Shown here piece by piece: positions 7,500 to 14,855 of a stretch of 28,922 nt of DNA. The position numbers and the translations under genes were made by a program. Location: the NCBI GenBank assembly GCA_017527625.1, contig JAFXPV010000011.1, positions 1 to 28,922 on the forward strand. Direction: 5' to 3'. The notes beneath the pieces were generated by a model that had not been told where the DNA came from, did no database searches, and worked only from the letters and a program-made list of their open reading frames with translations. The DNA is from Bacteroidales bacterium (GTDB taxonomy: Bacteria; Bacteroidota; Bacteroidia; Bacteroidales; UBA932). The first letter of the stretch is position 1; each line of letters opens with the position of its first letter.

Positions 7500-8069
7500 T
7501 TATAATAAATGGTTTTCTGCAAAATAACGCCAAAGCGGCGCAGTCATCAGGGCCTGCTTGCAATAGCCGCCCTGCAGCAGCTGCCGCACTTCGTCGACAG
7601 TCATAAGCACCGGTTCGATGGCCTCAGTAGGATCGAGATGCTGGTCGCCGACCTTCTCCACTCCGGTGGCGAGGAAGCAGTGGCTGAGATTGTTCTGTGA
7701 AGAAGGATTGGCGCAGAGCGTCATAATCTCCCTCCACTCTCCTCCGGCATAGCCTGTCTCCTCCATCAGCTCCCTTTTGGCAGCGGCGAGAGGCTCCTCC
7801 CCTTCCTCGATCACTCCCGCACAAAGTTCGTATTCTGTGACGCCCAGTCCGTGACGGTACTGCTTCTCCATCACGAAAAGCCCGTCGGCGGTGCGGGCGA
7901 TCACATTCACCCAGTCGGGATATTCAAGGACATAATATGCAGGATTGCGGCGGCCGTCCGGCAGCTCCACGCAGTCGCGGCGCACAGTCATCCACGGCCC
8001 CTCCCGAAGCAGATATTCACTCGAGAGCACCTTGTAGCGGCCTTCTTCAGAAATGTTGAAATCAATCAT
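7500..8069 (-). CDS. NUDIX hydrolase (ADP-ribose pyrophosphatase-like)
   Basis: A 189-residue enzyme that cleaves nucleoside diphosphates linked to another moiety. The NUDIX box is complete: GVIEEGEEPLAAAKRELMEE followed by TGY, with the REL and EE metal ligands. The flanking domain layout (YVLEYPDWVNVIARTADGLFVMEKQYRHGLG before the box) resembles ADP-ribose/ADP-sugar pyrophosphatases. An in-frame ATG at 8123 is possible, but 8069 (MIDFNISEEG) is preferred because the -7-like TATCTTGC lies between the two. First gene of a four-gene operon; the next gene begins 3 nt after its stop. It may salvage or clear ADP-ribose or related metabolites. Confidence 0.88.
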   Translation of the reverse strand: MIDFNISEEGRYKVLSSEYLLREGPWMTVRRDCVELPDGRRNPAYYVLEYPDWVNVIARTADGLFVMEKQYRHGLGVTEYELCAGVIEEGEEPLAAAKRELMEETGYAGGEWREIMTLCANPSSQNNLSHCFLATGVEKVGDQHLDPTEAIEPVLMTVDEVRQLLQGGYCKQALMTAPLWRYFAENHLL

Positions 8070-8092
8070 CGCTTTGTCTGTCGAAAATCTCT

Positions 8093-8100
8093 GCAAGATA
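8093..8100 (-). promoter_or_regulatory. Weak -7-like element (TATCTTGC) for the NUDIX operon
   Basis: TATCTTGC differs from TAnnTTTG at the last positions and sits 23 nt before ATG 8069. It is the only candidate between the ccsBA stop and the operon. Confidence 0.3.
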
Positions 8101-8136
8101 CAAAAGACTCCGGACAAGGACAAAGGGAGGTGACCA

Positions 8137-10194
8137 TTAAGAGTAACTGTGCATACCGCCCAGGATGAGATTCACTCCGAAATAGGTTATCAGCACGGAC
8201 AGGAAGGCTACTATCATATAGATATGGTAGAACGTAGGATTGCGGAAGGCCTTGATGGAAGTGCCGTGTATCGAGAAAGCATACACAAGCAGCGTTATCA
8301 GCGCCCAGGTCTCCTTGGGGTCCCAGGCCCAGTACGAGCCCCAGCTGATATTAGCCCATACAGCTCCGAGGAAGGTGCCGAAAGTGAGCAGGAACACGGC
8401 CGGAGTCACGATTACCTTGCTGAGGTTCTGCAGGCTCACCTTCGCCTCGTTGCCTTTCACTATGAGGCCGAGGATGCCGTTCAGCATTGCAAGGCCCAGC
8501 AGCGTGTAGGATATCATCATACTGAGCACGTGTATCGACAGCAGCGGGCTCTGCAGCACAGGCATCAGGTGTGTCAGACGCGGATTTGCGCTCGACATCG
8601 TGGCCATAAGCATCGTGAAGCCGGCCAGCAGGAAGCCCAGCGGCTGCAGAAGCTGCATTTTCCGGTAGAGCAGCGACATCGCAAGAGTAGAAAACCAGGC
8701 GATGAGCATCATCACGCAATAGCTGCCGGTGAACGGCATATGTCCGGAGGCGAACCACCTCAGGGCCAGCACTGCAGTCAGATAGGCGAACAGCATCCAA
8801 GACACCACTGCAAGCGCCCTGGCCAGCTTCGCGGGAGTTTTCCTGCCTTTGGACAGCCAGATGCCCGACAGCACGAACATTATGATGCCGAGAGTGATGG
8901 AGAGCATAAACTGCACCTTGGGCAGACAGATGGCATTGTAGGCCCTCTCAGCCTTTATCTTGGCTGCGGTCGGCAGGACTTCCTCTGCGTTCTTCTCCTG
9001 ATATTTCTTTATCTGGCCGACGATGCGGCTTACTTCGTCCCAATTGCCGGAGCGTGCTTCTTCGCGGAGCAGGCTGATGCTGCCACGTATGAAAGCCTCT
9101 TCTGCGGGTTCCATCTCAGGCAGTCTGTCTTCGCTGCCGAACCACCTGACATTGCCGGCGACCTGCAGGGGGAAGAGTTTGAACGCAGCTCCCGACGCCG
9201 CATTGTCCCGGACTGTGTATTTCTCCTTCTCCTTGGAAGTTCCGACTTCTTTGGCTTTAATCTTCAAGGGCCGGTCCTGCCACTCGTCATACCAGAACAT
9301 CCAGCCGGTCATCAGCTGTTCTGCAGTATAGCCGTCCACTGAAGCCTTGCCGTAAGCCTTGAGAGCGTAGTCGCGCGCCTGGGTCTGCAGAGGGCAGATA
9401 CGGTCGTTGTAGTAGACATACAGCTCGCCGATCTCCTTTGCCACCTCCTTCGGGGCTGCAGGCCGCTGAGCATTGCCAGCCGCCTGTGAGGCCAGCGGCA
9501 GCAGCGCCAGCGCCACAACCGCCGTCACCTTGCGCAGGGCTGCACGCCACTGGCTGTCCTTCTGGAAAAAGAAGCACAGCATCGCCACCAGCAGCAAGAG
9601 GTAACCGGTGTACGTGATGCCGACGCCCCAGACATCTTTGCTCATAGCGAGGACCGATGTCTGCAGGTCATCGGAATAATCAGCCTGGTACATCCTCCAG
9701 CCCATATGCTTGCCGATATTGTTCATCGAGATTTCCAGCTGGCTGCCGTCATCAAGATCCACAAGGCTGCGGTAGTCTGACGGCGCCATCGAGCCCGGAT
9801 AGCGCTCGATCTCAAATTCCTGCAGGGTCAGGGTGAAAGGCAGTTCGATGTTCCTGCCGCTGTCGGTGACCACGGTAGAATTGGGCACGCCCTTGTCCAG
9901 GCTGATCATACCTTCCTGGCTGAAAAGGTGGGTCACCAGCGCACCGATGAGCATAATGACCATCGAGCAGTGGAGCAATATCGTAAAGAAGGCCTTGACG
10001 CCGCGCTTGAGCAGCAGTGCGAGCCCTGAGACGGCCGCGATGGCCCATAAGGCGATGAATGCCGGATTGTGATAGACGAGGCTGAACGAGAAGTCCGTGC
10101 CCCGGCTTTTCTCAACGAAAGTGGCAGCCACCATCGCAATGATGATGACCGCCATACTTCCGAATGATAATAACTTCAGTGTCTTGTTCTTCAT
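8137..10194 (-). CDS. CcsB-CcsA (ResB/ResC) fusion, cytochrome c heme-attachment protein
   Basis: A 685-residue membrane protein of the System II cytochrome c maturation machinery, which exports heme and attaches it to CxxCH sites outside the cytoplasmic membrane. The N-terminal ~220 residues are ResB-like with four hydrophobic segments. A periplasmic domain follows (about 235-425, with YYNDRICPLQTQARDYALKAYGK), as in Bacteroidota versions. The C-terminal ~255 residues are CcsA with the tryptophan-rich heme-binding WGSYWAWDPKETWALI and flanking His residues (LSIHVLSMMISY, YAFSIHG). Its ATG overlaps the stop of the di-heme oxidoreductase gene by one base (TAATG), which ties this maturation factor to that cytochrome. 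It is last in the operon, 67 bp before the NUDIX start. Confidence 0.93.
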   Translation of the reverse strand: MKNKTLKLLSFGSMAVIIIAMVAATFVEKSRGTDFSFSLVYHNPAFIALWAIAAVSGLALLLKRGVKAFFTILLHCSMVIMLIGALVTHLFSQEGMISLDKGVPNSTVVTDSGRNIELPFTLTLQEFEIERYPGSMAPSDYRSLVDLDDGSQLEISMNNIGKHMGWRMYQADYSDDLQTSVLAMSKDVWGVGITYTGYLLLLVAMLCFFFQKDSQWRAALRKVTAVVALALLPLASQAAGNAQRPAAPKEVAKEIGELYVYYNDRICPLQTQARDYALKAYGKASVDGYTAEQLMTGWMFWYDEWQDRPLKIKAKEVGTSKEKEKYTVRDNAASGAAFKLFPLQVAGNVRWFGSEDRLPEMEPAEEAFIRGSISLLREEARSGNWDEVSRIVGQIKKYQEKNAEEVLPTAAKIKAERAYNAICLPKVQFMLSITLGIIMFVLSGIWLSKGRKTPAKLARALAVVSWMLFAYLTAVLALRWFASGHMPFTGSYCVMMLIAWFSTLAMSLLYRKMQLLQPLGFLLAGFTMLMATMSSANPRLTHLMPVLQSPLLSIHVLSMMISYTLLGLAMLNGILGLIVKGNEAKVSLQNLSKVIVTPAVFLLTFGTFLGAVWANISWGSYWAWDPKETWALITLLVYAFSIHGTSIKAFRNPTFYHIYMIVAFLSVLITYFGVNLILGGMHSYS

Positions 10195-11966
10195 TAAATT
10201 GAGTTGATAAATTCCACTACAGCGTCCCTGTCCTCCTTACTGAGGTTGTAGAACTTCTCTGCAGAAGAATAGGAATGACTCTTCTTGCTGTATCCGTGCC
10301 ACATAATGGCTTCGACCACATTGCGGGCACGGTTGTCGTGCAGCCTGTCGCCGCGGCCGGTCTCCTGGGCCGAAAGTCCGCGGCCCCAGAGCGGTGTAGT
10401 GCGGCACCAGCTGCCGTGGATGTCGTTCTTCATATACAGCTTGTGCTGCACGAAGTCCGAATAGGGATAAATCTTCTGGTCTGCGTAGCGAGGCAGGGGC
10501 TTGCCCTCATACATCGCCGGTGCCCAGTAGTTGTCATCCTTGGTAGTCCACGAAGGACGGTGGCACGATGCACAGCCCAGTTCCATAAAGACTTTCTTGC
10601 CTCTCTGGACGCTCTCTTTGTTGAGATTGCGGGCACGCGGGATAGCAAGGCCGCGGTGCCATACCATAAAGGCGTAGTTCTGGTCGGCTGTCATCTCGGG
10701 TTCAAAGTTATGATATTTATTGTCAAACTGGTTGGTGCCCGGACGCAGAAGTTCATAAACTGCCTCGGCTATCTCTTCTTCAGTAACCTTGCCGTCACCG
10801 TTTACGTCCACATAGTAGGGAGAATTCTTGCCGGAAGCCTTGATGGAAGCGATCACATCCTTGTTCTTGCTCATTGCGCTGGCCCAGGCGTTGGTCGTGT
10901 AGAGATAAGGTCTGTCCGGACGGGACACATTGGTGATGTTCCAGATGGCGTTGGCTCCAGCTCCGTCCTGTAGGCTGCCTCTGGTCAGAGCGTATGTATA
11001 GCGCTTGAGGGTCTTGTAGTCTCCTGCGGCCTTGGAAGTTTTCGTTCCGTCGGCAAGGATGCCGTCAGTATAGAAATTGGTGTAATATGCGCTTGCAGCC
11101 ATCTTCTGCGCTCCCTCGTCCCAGTAGTTGGGATTGAGGTATTCGCTGACTTCAAGTCCTGCTGACCTGAAATAGGCAGCCTCTTTTGCATACTGTGCGA
11201 CAATGCTGTCTGTGGGGATTGCATCTATAAGACCGGTACCGGTGATGCCGATAGTGCTTTCCAGCCTGAACTCGATATTCTCGGGCACAGGGTCTGTGTT
11301 GAAAGCGCTCTTCGGGATAGTTATGGTCGGATATTGCAGGGCGTATTTCTAGCTGTCCTTGAACTGCATCGGAAGGCCGCTCTCCATAGCCCCTATTTCG
11401 TTCCACACGATGCTTATCTGCTTCTCATCGATCGGGGGCAGGAACGGAGACTGGGCCATTGTCTGGGGCATACCTGTAACCTCAGCGATATAAGGACCGT
11501 CGTTGCTGCCCGCAGATGTGGGATGATATACGACCAGCAGGTAGCCGTTGCCATATGCTGCGCTGCCGTTGGCGATGTACTTGTCTTTCCACTGGCCGTG
11601 GCCGTAACCGGGGTGGCAGTCAAGGCACGACTTGCGCACCGAGGCCGGTCCGAGGCCGTTGAAAGGTTTGGTGTTTTCGGTGTAGTTGCGCTCGAAGAAT
11701 TTCTCTCCGAGGTTGAACTCGTAAGAGAGGCCCTGGGCTTCTACCGCAGGGGTCTCATCCTCGTAGCAACCGTCAGTCACATTGGTAGTGGTACCGAGCT
11801 GTCCGCCGGGGAACCATTCGTCGGCCGAGAAGTTGCCTACAGCCTGACCGACATACTTGGTGTCGGGCTCATTCTTTTCGGGCTGCGGTTCATCCTTGGG
11901 ATTACAAGCCGCCATCAGGAAAACCGACAATGTCAAAGCAGCATATCTGAGATATTTCATAGCCAT
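10194..11966 (-). pseudogene. Di-heme oxidoreductase (DUF1111/putative thiol oxidoreductase), interrupted by an in-frame TAG
   Basis: One reading frame of 590 codons encodes a DUF1111-family di-heme c-type protein, but codon 206 (11349-11351) is TAG. The upstream part (205 residues) carries a lipoprotein signal (MAAC, Cys21) and the first heme site CLDCH at 114-118, after FNGLGP. The downstream part carries the family core and the second heme site CASCH at 465-469. Sequence on both sides of the TAG is continuous family-like sequence (GLPMQFKDS, stop, KYALQYPTITIP), so this is a point nonsense change and not two genes. The downstream piece has no signal peptide and only a GTG (11288) as a possible start. 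A canonical EF-hand loop (DVNGDGKVTEEE, 387-398) is inserted in the second half. Possible readings: a recent pseudogene, a sequence error, or amber readthrough. Neighbouring genes (eda, uxuA, rubredoxin, the EF-hand helical protein) end in TAG, so TAG is a normal stop here. Confidence 0.85.
11349..11351 (-). other. In-frame amber codon inside the di-heme oxidoreductase gene
   Basis: The minus-strand context is GACAGC TAG AAATAC. A single change (for example CAG, AAG, GAG, TAC or TGG to TAG) would restore the 590-residue frame. Confidence 0.9.
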
Positions 11967-11972
11967 AGAGTT

Positions 11973-13193
11973 TTAGAGGGTTTCAACAAAATCCGCAGCC
12001 TTGTTGAGTTCGGCATCGAGGGCGTTCAGCGTCTCCATAGCTTTTGCGGCGCACGCTGCGTCGGGATCGTCCACAAATGCGACGCCGCTTGCGACGCAGG
12101 CATTAAGGGCTTTCACCGCCTCGTCGAGAGCACTCTGGATGGCAGCCACACCGCTGTACTTCTGGTTGCCGAGCACTTTCATTATGCAGTCCTTCGAAGG
12201 AGCCGAAGCGCCGGCCTTGCCGTACAGACTGTACTGTATGCTGAGAAGGTTGTTGAGGAAATCAGTGTATGACTTCTTTGAATAAGGCGACTCGATATAG
12301 TCAGGATCGGTAGCGTAGTATGCCGATGCGATCTTGCTGTTCGCAACCTCGTTGCAGATGTTTGAGCAGCCTGCCACAAGGATGGTGGAAACGGCTCTCT
12401 GCCAGGTGGCCATCGTACTGCCGGGCTTTGTTGCTGCAAGCATATTTTCGCCGAAGGTCAGACCGTTGTCCATCACTGTGTTCAGCTCGAGTTCGTCCTC
12501 TACATATTTCACCCTGTCCTCGGGAGCATCCGGATCCCAAGCGGCCTGAAGCTGCCAGCAGTAGTTTCGCAGATCTTCTGCCACAGCCGTGGCAAAAATG
12601 ATCTCATCAGCCCCGCTAACTTTGTAGGCAGCGAAAGATTCATCTTTTTCGTTGCCTTTGAGGTCTGAGAGCTTGCGGTTGGCACCGTCACGGAAGAGGA
12701 TGAACTCTATGCCGTGGAAGCCCAGGTTGCTGACACCGACCTCGTCCGCTGCACCGGAACCTTCTTCATCAAGGTCGGCGATTACCGCAGCGTTGCTGAG
12801 TTCCTTGGCGAGCTTGTCCTTGTTGAGCGGCCAGGTGTCGATGTGCGGGTCGATGCCGTAGACGGTAGCGGCTCCGTAAAGGAAAGCTTCGCTTGCCTCC
12901 CACTGTGCGCGGGCATCAAGGAAGGTGGCGCAGATGGCGTCGATGTCGCTCTGGCTTGCACTTCCGAGCCCCTTGGCCTTGAAAGCCGCGAGCTGGTCAT
13001 ATAGTTTTGAGGTAGCGTCTGCCAGATTTCCATATACTTCATAAATCACATCCGGAACATACTCTTCCACTGCAGCTTTAAGCTGCTTCTCCGCCTCAGA
13101 TTCCTTTGTGTTGTCTTCCGGGTTGCAGGAAACCAGGATGAACGGCGCTGCAGCCACTGCTGCCGCGCAAATGAAATTCATAAATCTTTTCAT
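11973..13193 (-). CDS. Imelysin-family (peptidase M75) lipoprotein
   Basis: A 406-residue lipoprotein of the imelysin/EfeO-like family, whose members bind or handle iron or heme at the envelope; proteolysis is not generally established. The signal peptide ends in LVSC with Cys23 as the lipid site. The GxHxxE motif is present as GFHGIE at 158-163, preceded by DPHIDTWPLN, and the two-bundle alpha-helical composition fits. ATG 13193 was chosen because the signal peptide starts there; an in-frame ATG at 13268 would add 25 residues reaching into the upstream porin gene. The gene is 19 bp after the porin and 6 bp before the di-heme oxidoreductase. Imelysin next to DUF1111 is a known pairing in iron-regulated operons of other Gram-negatives. 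Confidence 0.9.
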   Translation of the reverse strand: MKRFMNFICAAAVAAAPFILVSCNPEDNTKESEAEKQLKAAVEEYVPDVIYEVYGNLADATSKLYDQLAAFKAKGLGSASQSDIDAICATFLDARAQWEASEAFLYGAATVYGIDPHIDTWPLNKDKLAKELSNAAVIADLDEEGSGAADEVGVSNLGFHGIEFILFRDGANRKLSDLKGNEKDESFAAYKVSGADEIIFATAVAEDLRNYCWQLQAAWDPDAPEDRVKYVEDELELNTVMDNGLTFGENMLAATKPGSTMATWQRAVSTILVAGCSNICNEVANSKIASAYYATDPDYIESPYSKKSYTDFLNNLLSIQYSLYGKAGASAPSKDCIMKVLGNQKYSGVAAIQSALDEAVKALNACVASGVAFVDDPDAACAAKAMETLNALDAELNKAADFVETL

Positions 13194-13212
13194 AGTGTAT
13201 GTAGGTGTTGTT

Positions 13213-14493
13213 TTATTTTCCATTGAAAAAAGCTGCGTATGCCACGCCAATAGATATGGACGGTTCATTGTTGTACTGAGGAGAAAGGAAGCGGTGGGAG
13301 TATTCCGCCTTCACCGCGATCTGGGGGATGGGGAACCAGTTGATACCGGCTGCAACCCTCATCTTTTCAGTAAAATCGGCGCTGCCCTGTCCGCTCTTCG
13401 CTACGTACGGATTGTACCACTCGCATCTTCCGAACAGGTAGAGCTGCTGATCTTTGTCCCTGCCGCCCGAAACTCCGTTCAGAAGGTCATATCCGGCCTC
13501 GAAGCCGAAAGCCATTGCCATATCGCCGACGGGTGTCGAATCGTATGGAGCTCCGGAAGCCGCGCCCTTGCTGCTCTTGTATTTGCTTATGACGCCGGCG
13601 TTCTTAAGGTAGCCGTAATCTGCATTGCCGCGGACGATCCATCCCGAGCCTTTGTAGCTGAAATCATAAGCGCCGACCAGCAGAGTGCCTTTGGCCGCGG
13701 CCAGACTGGCGTTGGTAAAAGCCTCATAAGGGAATGTGTTCCTGAGCGTATTCCCGGCGTAGCCGCTGACCCCCATCTTGAGGCGGTCTTCGAGGAATGA
13801 CTTGTCGATCCTCGCCGCGAAGCCGAGGGTATTGGCTACCTGGAACTTGAAGGGAGTGTTTGCGCCGCCGTTGATGAAACCGTCGCGCCCGAACATCATA
13901 GCGTCCAGGCCTGAGACTACGAGCAGCTCATATTTCCAGCTCCCGAGCGTGCCCCAGATGCTGACGCCCGTATCGTGCCAAGTTGAAGGGAGAACTGTCG
14001 CCTCGCCTTCGGGCCTGTAGACCGTGAAAAAGTTGAGCGGTTCGTGGGCATTGTTCAGACCGCCGACGGGGACTACGATATGTCCCATACGGACGTTGAG
14101 CTGAGGCATAAAACTCTTCTGGATCCAGAACTGTTCCAGCTCGACCTCTCCGCCACGCTCCGTTTCGGCTTCCCATTCACCGGCTTCCTCGAATTCCTTC
14201 TCCACCTCCGTGCCTGTGCCCAGATGTTCGAATTCTATCTCACTCTGCATACTCCATCCTTTCCCGAAATCGTATCCTACATAGAATACGGCGTGCGGGA
14301 CGTCGAAGCGTCCGTGAGACTCTCCTTTATGAAATGCAGCATTGGAATAGCGATAGACGTTGTCGCTGTAGAAATTGCGGCTGAGGGCGACTTCCCCGTA
14401 ACCGCCGAGCGTAAGCTTCTGAGCCTGCGCGTCAAGTGTACAAATCAATAATGATATGAGAGAAACTCTCAAAAAAAACCTTCTGATCGTCAT
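13213..14493 (-). CDS. Outer-membrane porin-like beta-barrel protein
   Basis: A 426-residue exported barrel protein. Residues 1-24 form a signal peptide ending in AQAQ. The mature protein shows LGGYGEVALSR, repeated amphipathic strands and a C-terminal strand SISIGVAYAAFFNG. The layout recalls phosphate-selective-porin-like proteins of Bacteroidota, with a long acidic Glu-rich loop (about residues 95-120). It is the first gene of the porin > imelysin > di-heme > CcsBA operon, so it probably lets the metal, heme or redox substrate of that system through the outer membrane. Specificity is unknown. Confidence 0.83.
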   Translation of the reverse strand: MTIRRFFLRVSLISLLICTLDAQAQKLTLGGYGEVALSRNFYSDNVYRYSNAAFHKGESHGRFDVPHAVFYVGYDFGKGWSMQSEIEFEHLGTGTEVEKEFEEAGEWEAETERGGEVELEQFWIQKSFMPQLNVRMGHIVVPVGGLNNAHEPLNFFTVYRPEGEATVLPSTWHDTGVSIWGTLGSWKYELLVVSGLDAMMFGRDGFINGGANTPFKFQVANTLGFAARIDKSFLEDRLKMGVSGYAGNTLRNTFPYEAFTNASLAAAKGTLLVGAYDFSYKGSGWIVRGNADYGYLKNAGVISKYKSSKGAASGAPYDSTPVGDMAMAFGFEAGYDLLNGVSGGRDKDQQLYLFGRCEWYNPYVAKSGQGSADFTEKMRVAAGINWFPIPQIAVKAEYSHRFLSPQYNNEPSISIGVAYAAFFNGK

Positions 14494-14517
14494 CTTTCAA
14501 CTCGGTTTTAACCGATG

Positions 14518-14525
14518 CAAAAGTA
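14518..14525 (-). promoter_or_regulatory. Putative -7 element (TACTTTTG) for the porin-imelysin operon
   Basis: TACTTTTG is a full match to TAnnTTTG, ends 24 nt before ATG 14493, and equals the -7 of the tRNA-Lys promoter. The usual -33 position is occupied by the inverted repeat at 14545-14566. Confidence 0.55.
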
Positions 14526-14544
14526 TGACAACCAAAAGGCGCGG

Positions 14545-14566
14545 AAATCACCACTTTTGGTGATTT
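14545..14566. repeat. Perfect 9-bp inverted repeat, candidate operator (or terminator of rubredoxin)
   Basis: Arms AAATCACCA and TGGTGATTT enclose CTTT. The repeat covers about -28 to -50 relative to the porin promoter and lies 13 nt past the rubredoxin stop. No T-run follows directly on the minus strand, so an operator reading is slightly favoured over a terminator. A separate 12-bp palindrome (GCCCTGCAGGGC) sits at 14569-14580. Confidence 0.5.
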
Positions 14567-14579
14567 GTGCCCTGCAGGG

Positions 14580-14741
14580 CTACTCAGCGGGGCTGAACTG
14601 GTCTTTACCTACGCCGCAGAGAGGGCATACCCAATCTTCGGGAAGATCTTCGAAGGCTGTGCCGGGAGCTATGCCGTTGTCGGGGTCGCCGGCCTGAGGG
14701 TCATATTCGTACCCGCAGAGATCGCAAACGTACTTTTTCAT
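14580..14741 (-). CDS. Rubredoxin
   Basis: A 53-residue iron-sulfur electron carrier holding one Fe(Cys)4 centre. Translation begins [15 protein letters not shown] and ends with [16 protein letters not shown]. Both CxxCG knuckles (CDLCG at 6-10, CPLCG at 39-43) and the GIAPGT and [11 protein letters not shown] stretches are typical of full-length rubredoxins. Start ATG 14741, stop TAG. Soluble, no signal peptide. It lies upstream of and co-directional with the porin-imelysin-di-heme operon but is separated from it by an inverted repeat and a promoter. Rubredoxins in anaerobes usually serve superoxide or peroxide reduction; no such partner is in the window. Confidence 0.97.
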   Translation of the reverse strand: MKKYVCDLCGYEYDPQAGDPDNGIAPGTAFEDLPEDWVCPLCGVGKDQFSPAE

Positions 14742-14821
14742 AGTTGTGGGAATTGGTAATTATTCGTACTGATTTGTAATGATTTCGCAGCACTAAGGTA
14801 ACAACATTCCTGGCAAAACGC

Positions 14822-14829
14822 TACATTTG
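14822..14829 (+). promoter_or_regulatory. Putative -7 element (TACATTTG) for kdgK-eda-uxuA
   Basis: Full match to TAnnTTTG, 26 nt before the kdgK ATG. No -33 TTTG at 19-20 bp, which may mean activator dependence. Confidence 0.55.
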
Positions 14830-14855
14830 CCGCAGCAAAATGCAATAATTATTCA

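Noticed and set aside
8149..9342. A 397-codon open frame opposite ccsBA
   Set aside because: His/Gln/Arg-rich translation with no motif, fully antisense to an unmistakable CcsA domain.
10194..11288. Treating the downstream di-heme fragment as its own gene with a GTG start
   Set aside because: It is in the same frame as the upstream fragment, lacks a signal peptide needed for heme attachment, and the two parts make one complete DUF1111 protein.
11349..11351. TAG as pyrrolysine or as a reassigned sense codon
   Set aside because: Several neighbouring genes end in TAG, no Pyl machinery is visible, and DUF1111 is not a known Pyl family.
14742..14855. A riboswitch between rubredoxin and kdgK
   Set aside because: The 114-bp spacer shows only a -7 element and no conserved aptamer-like stems.
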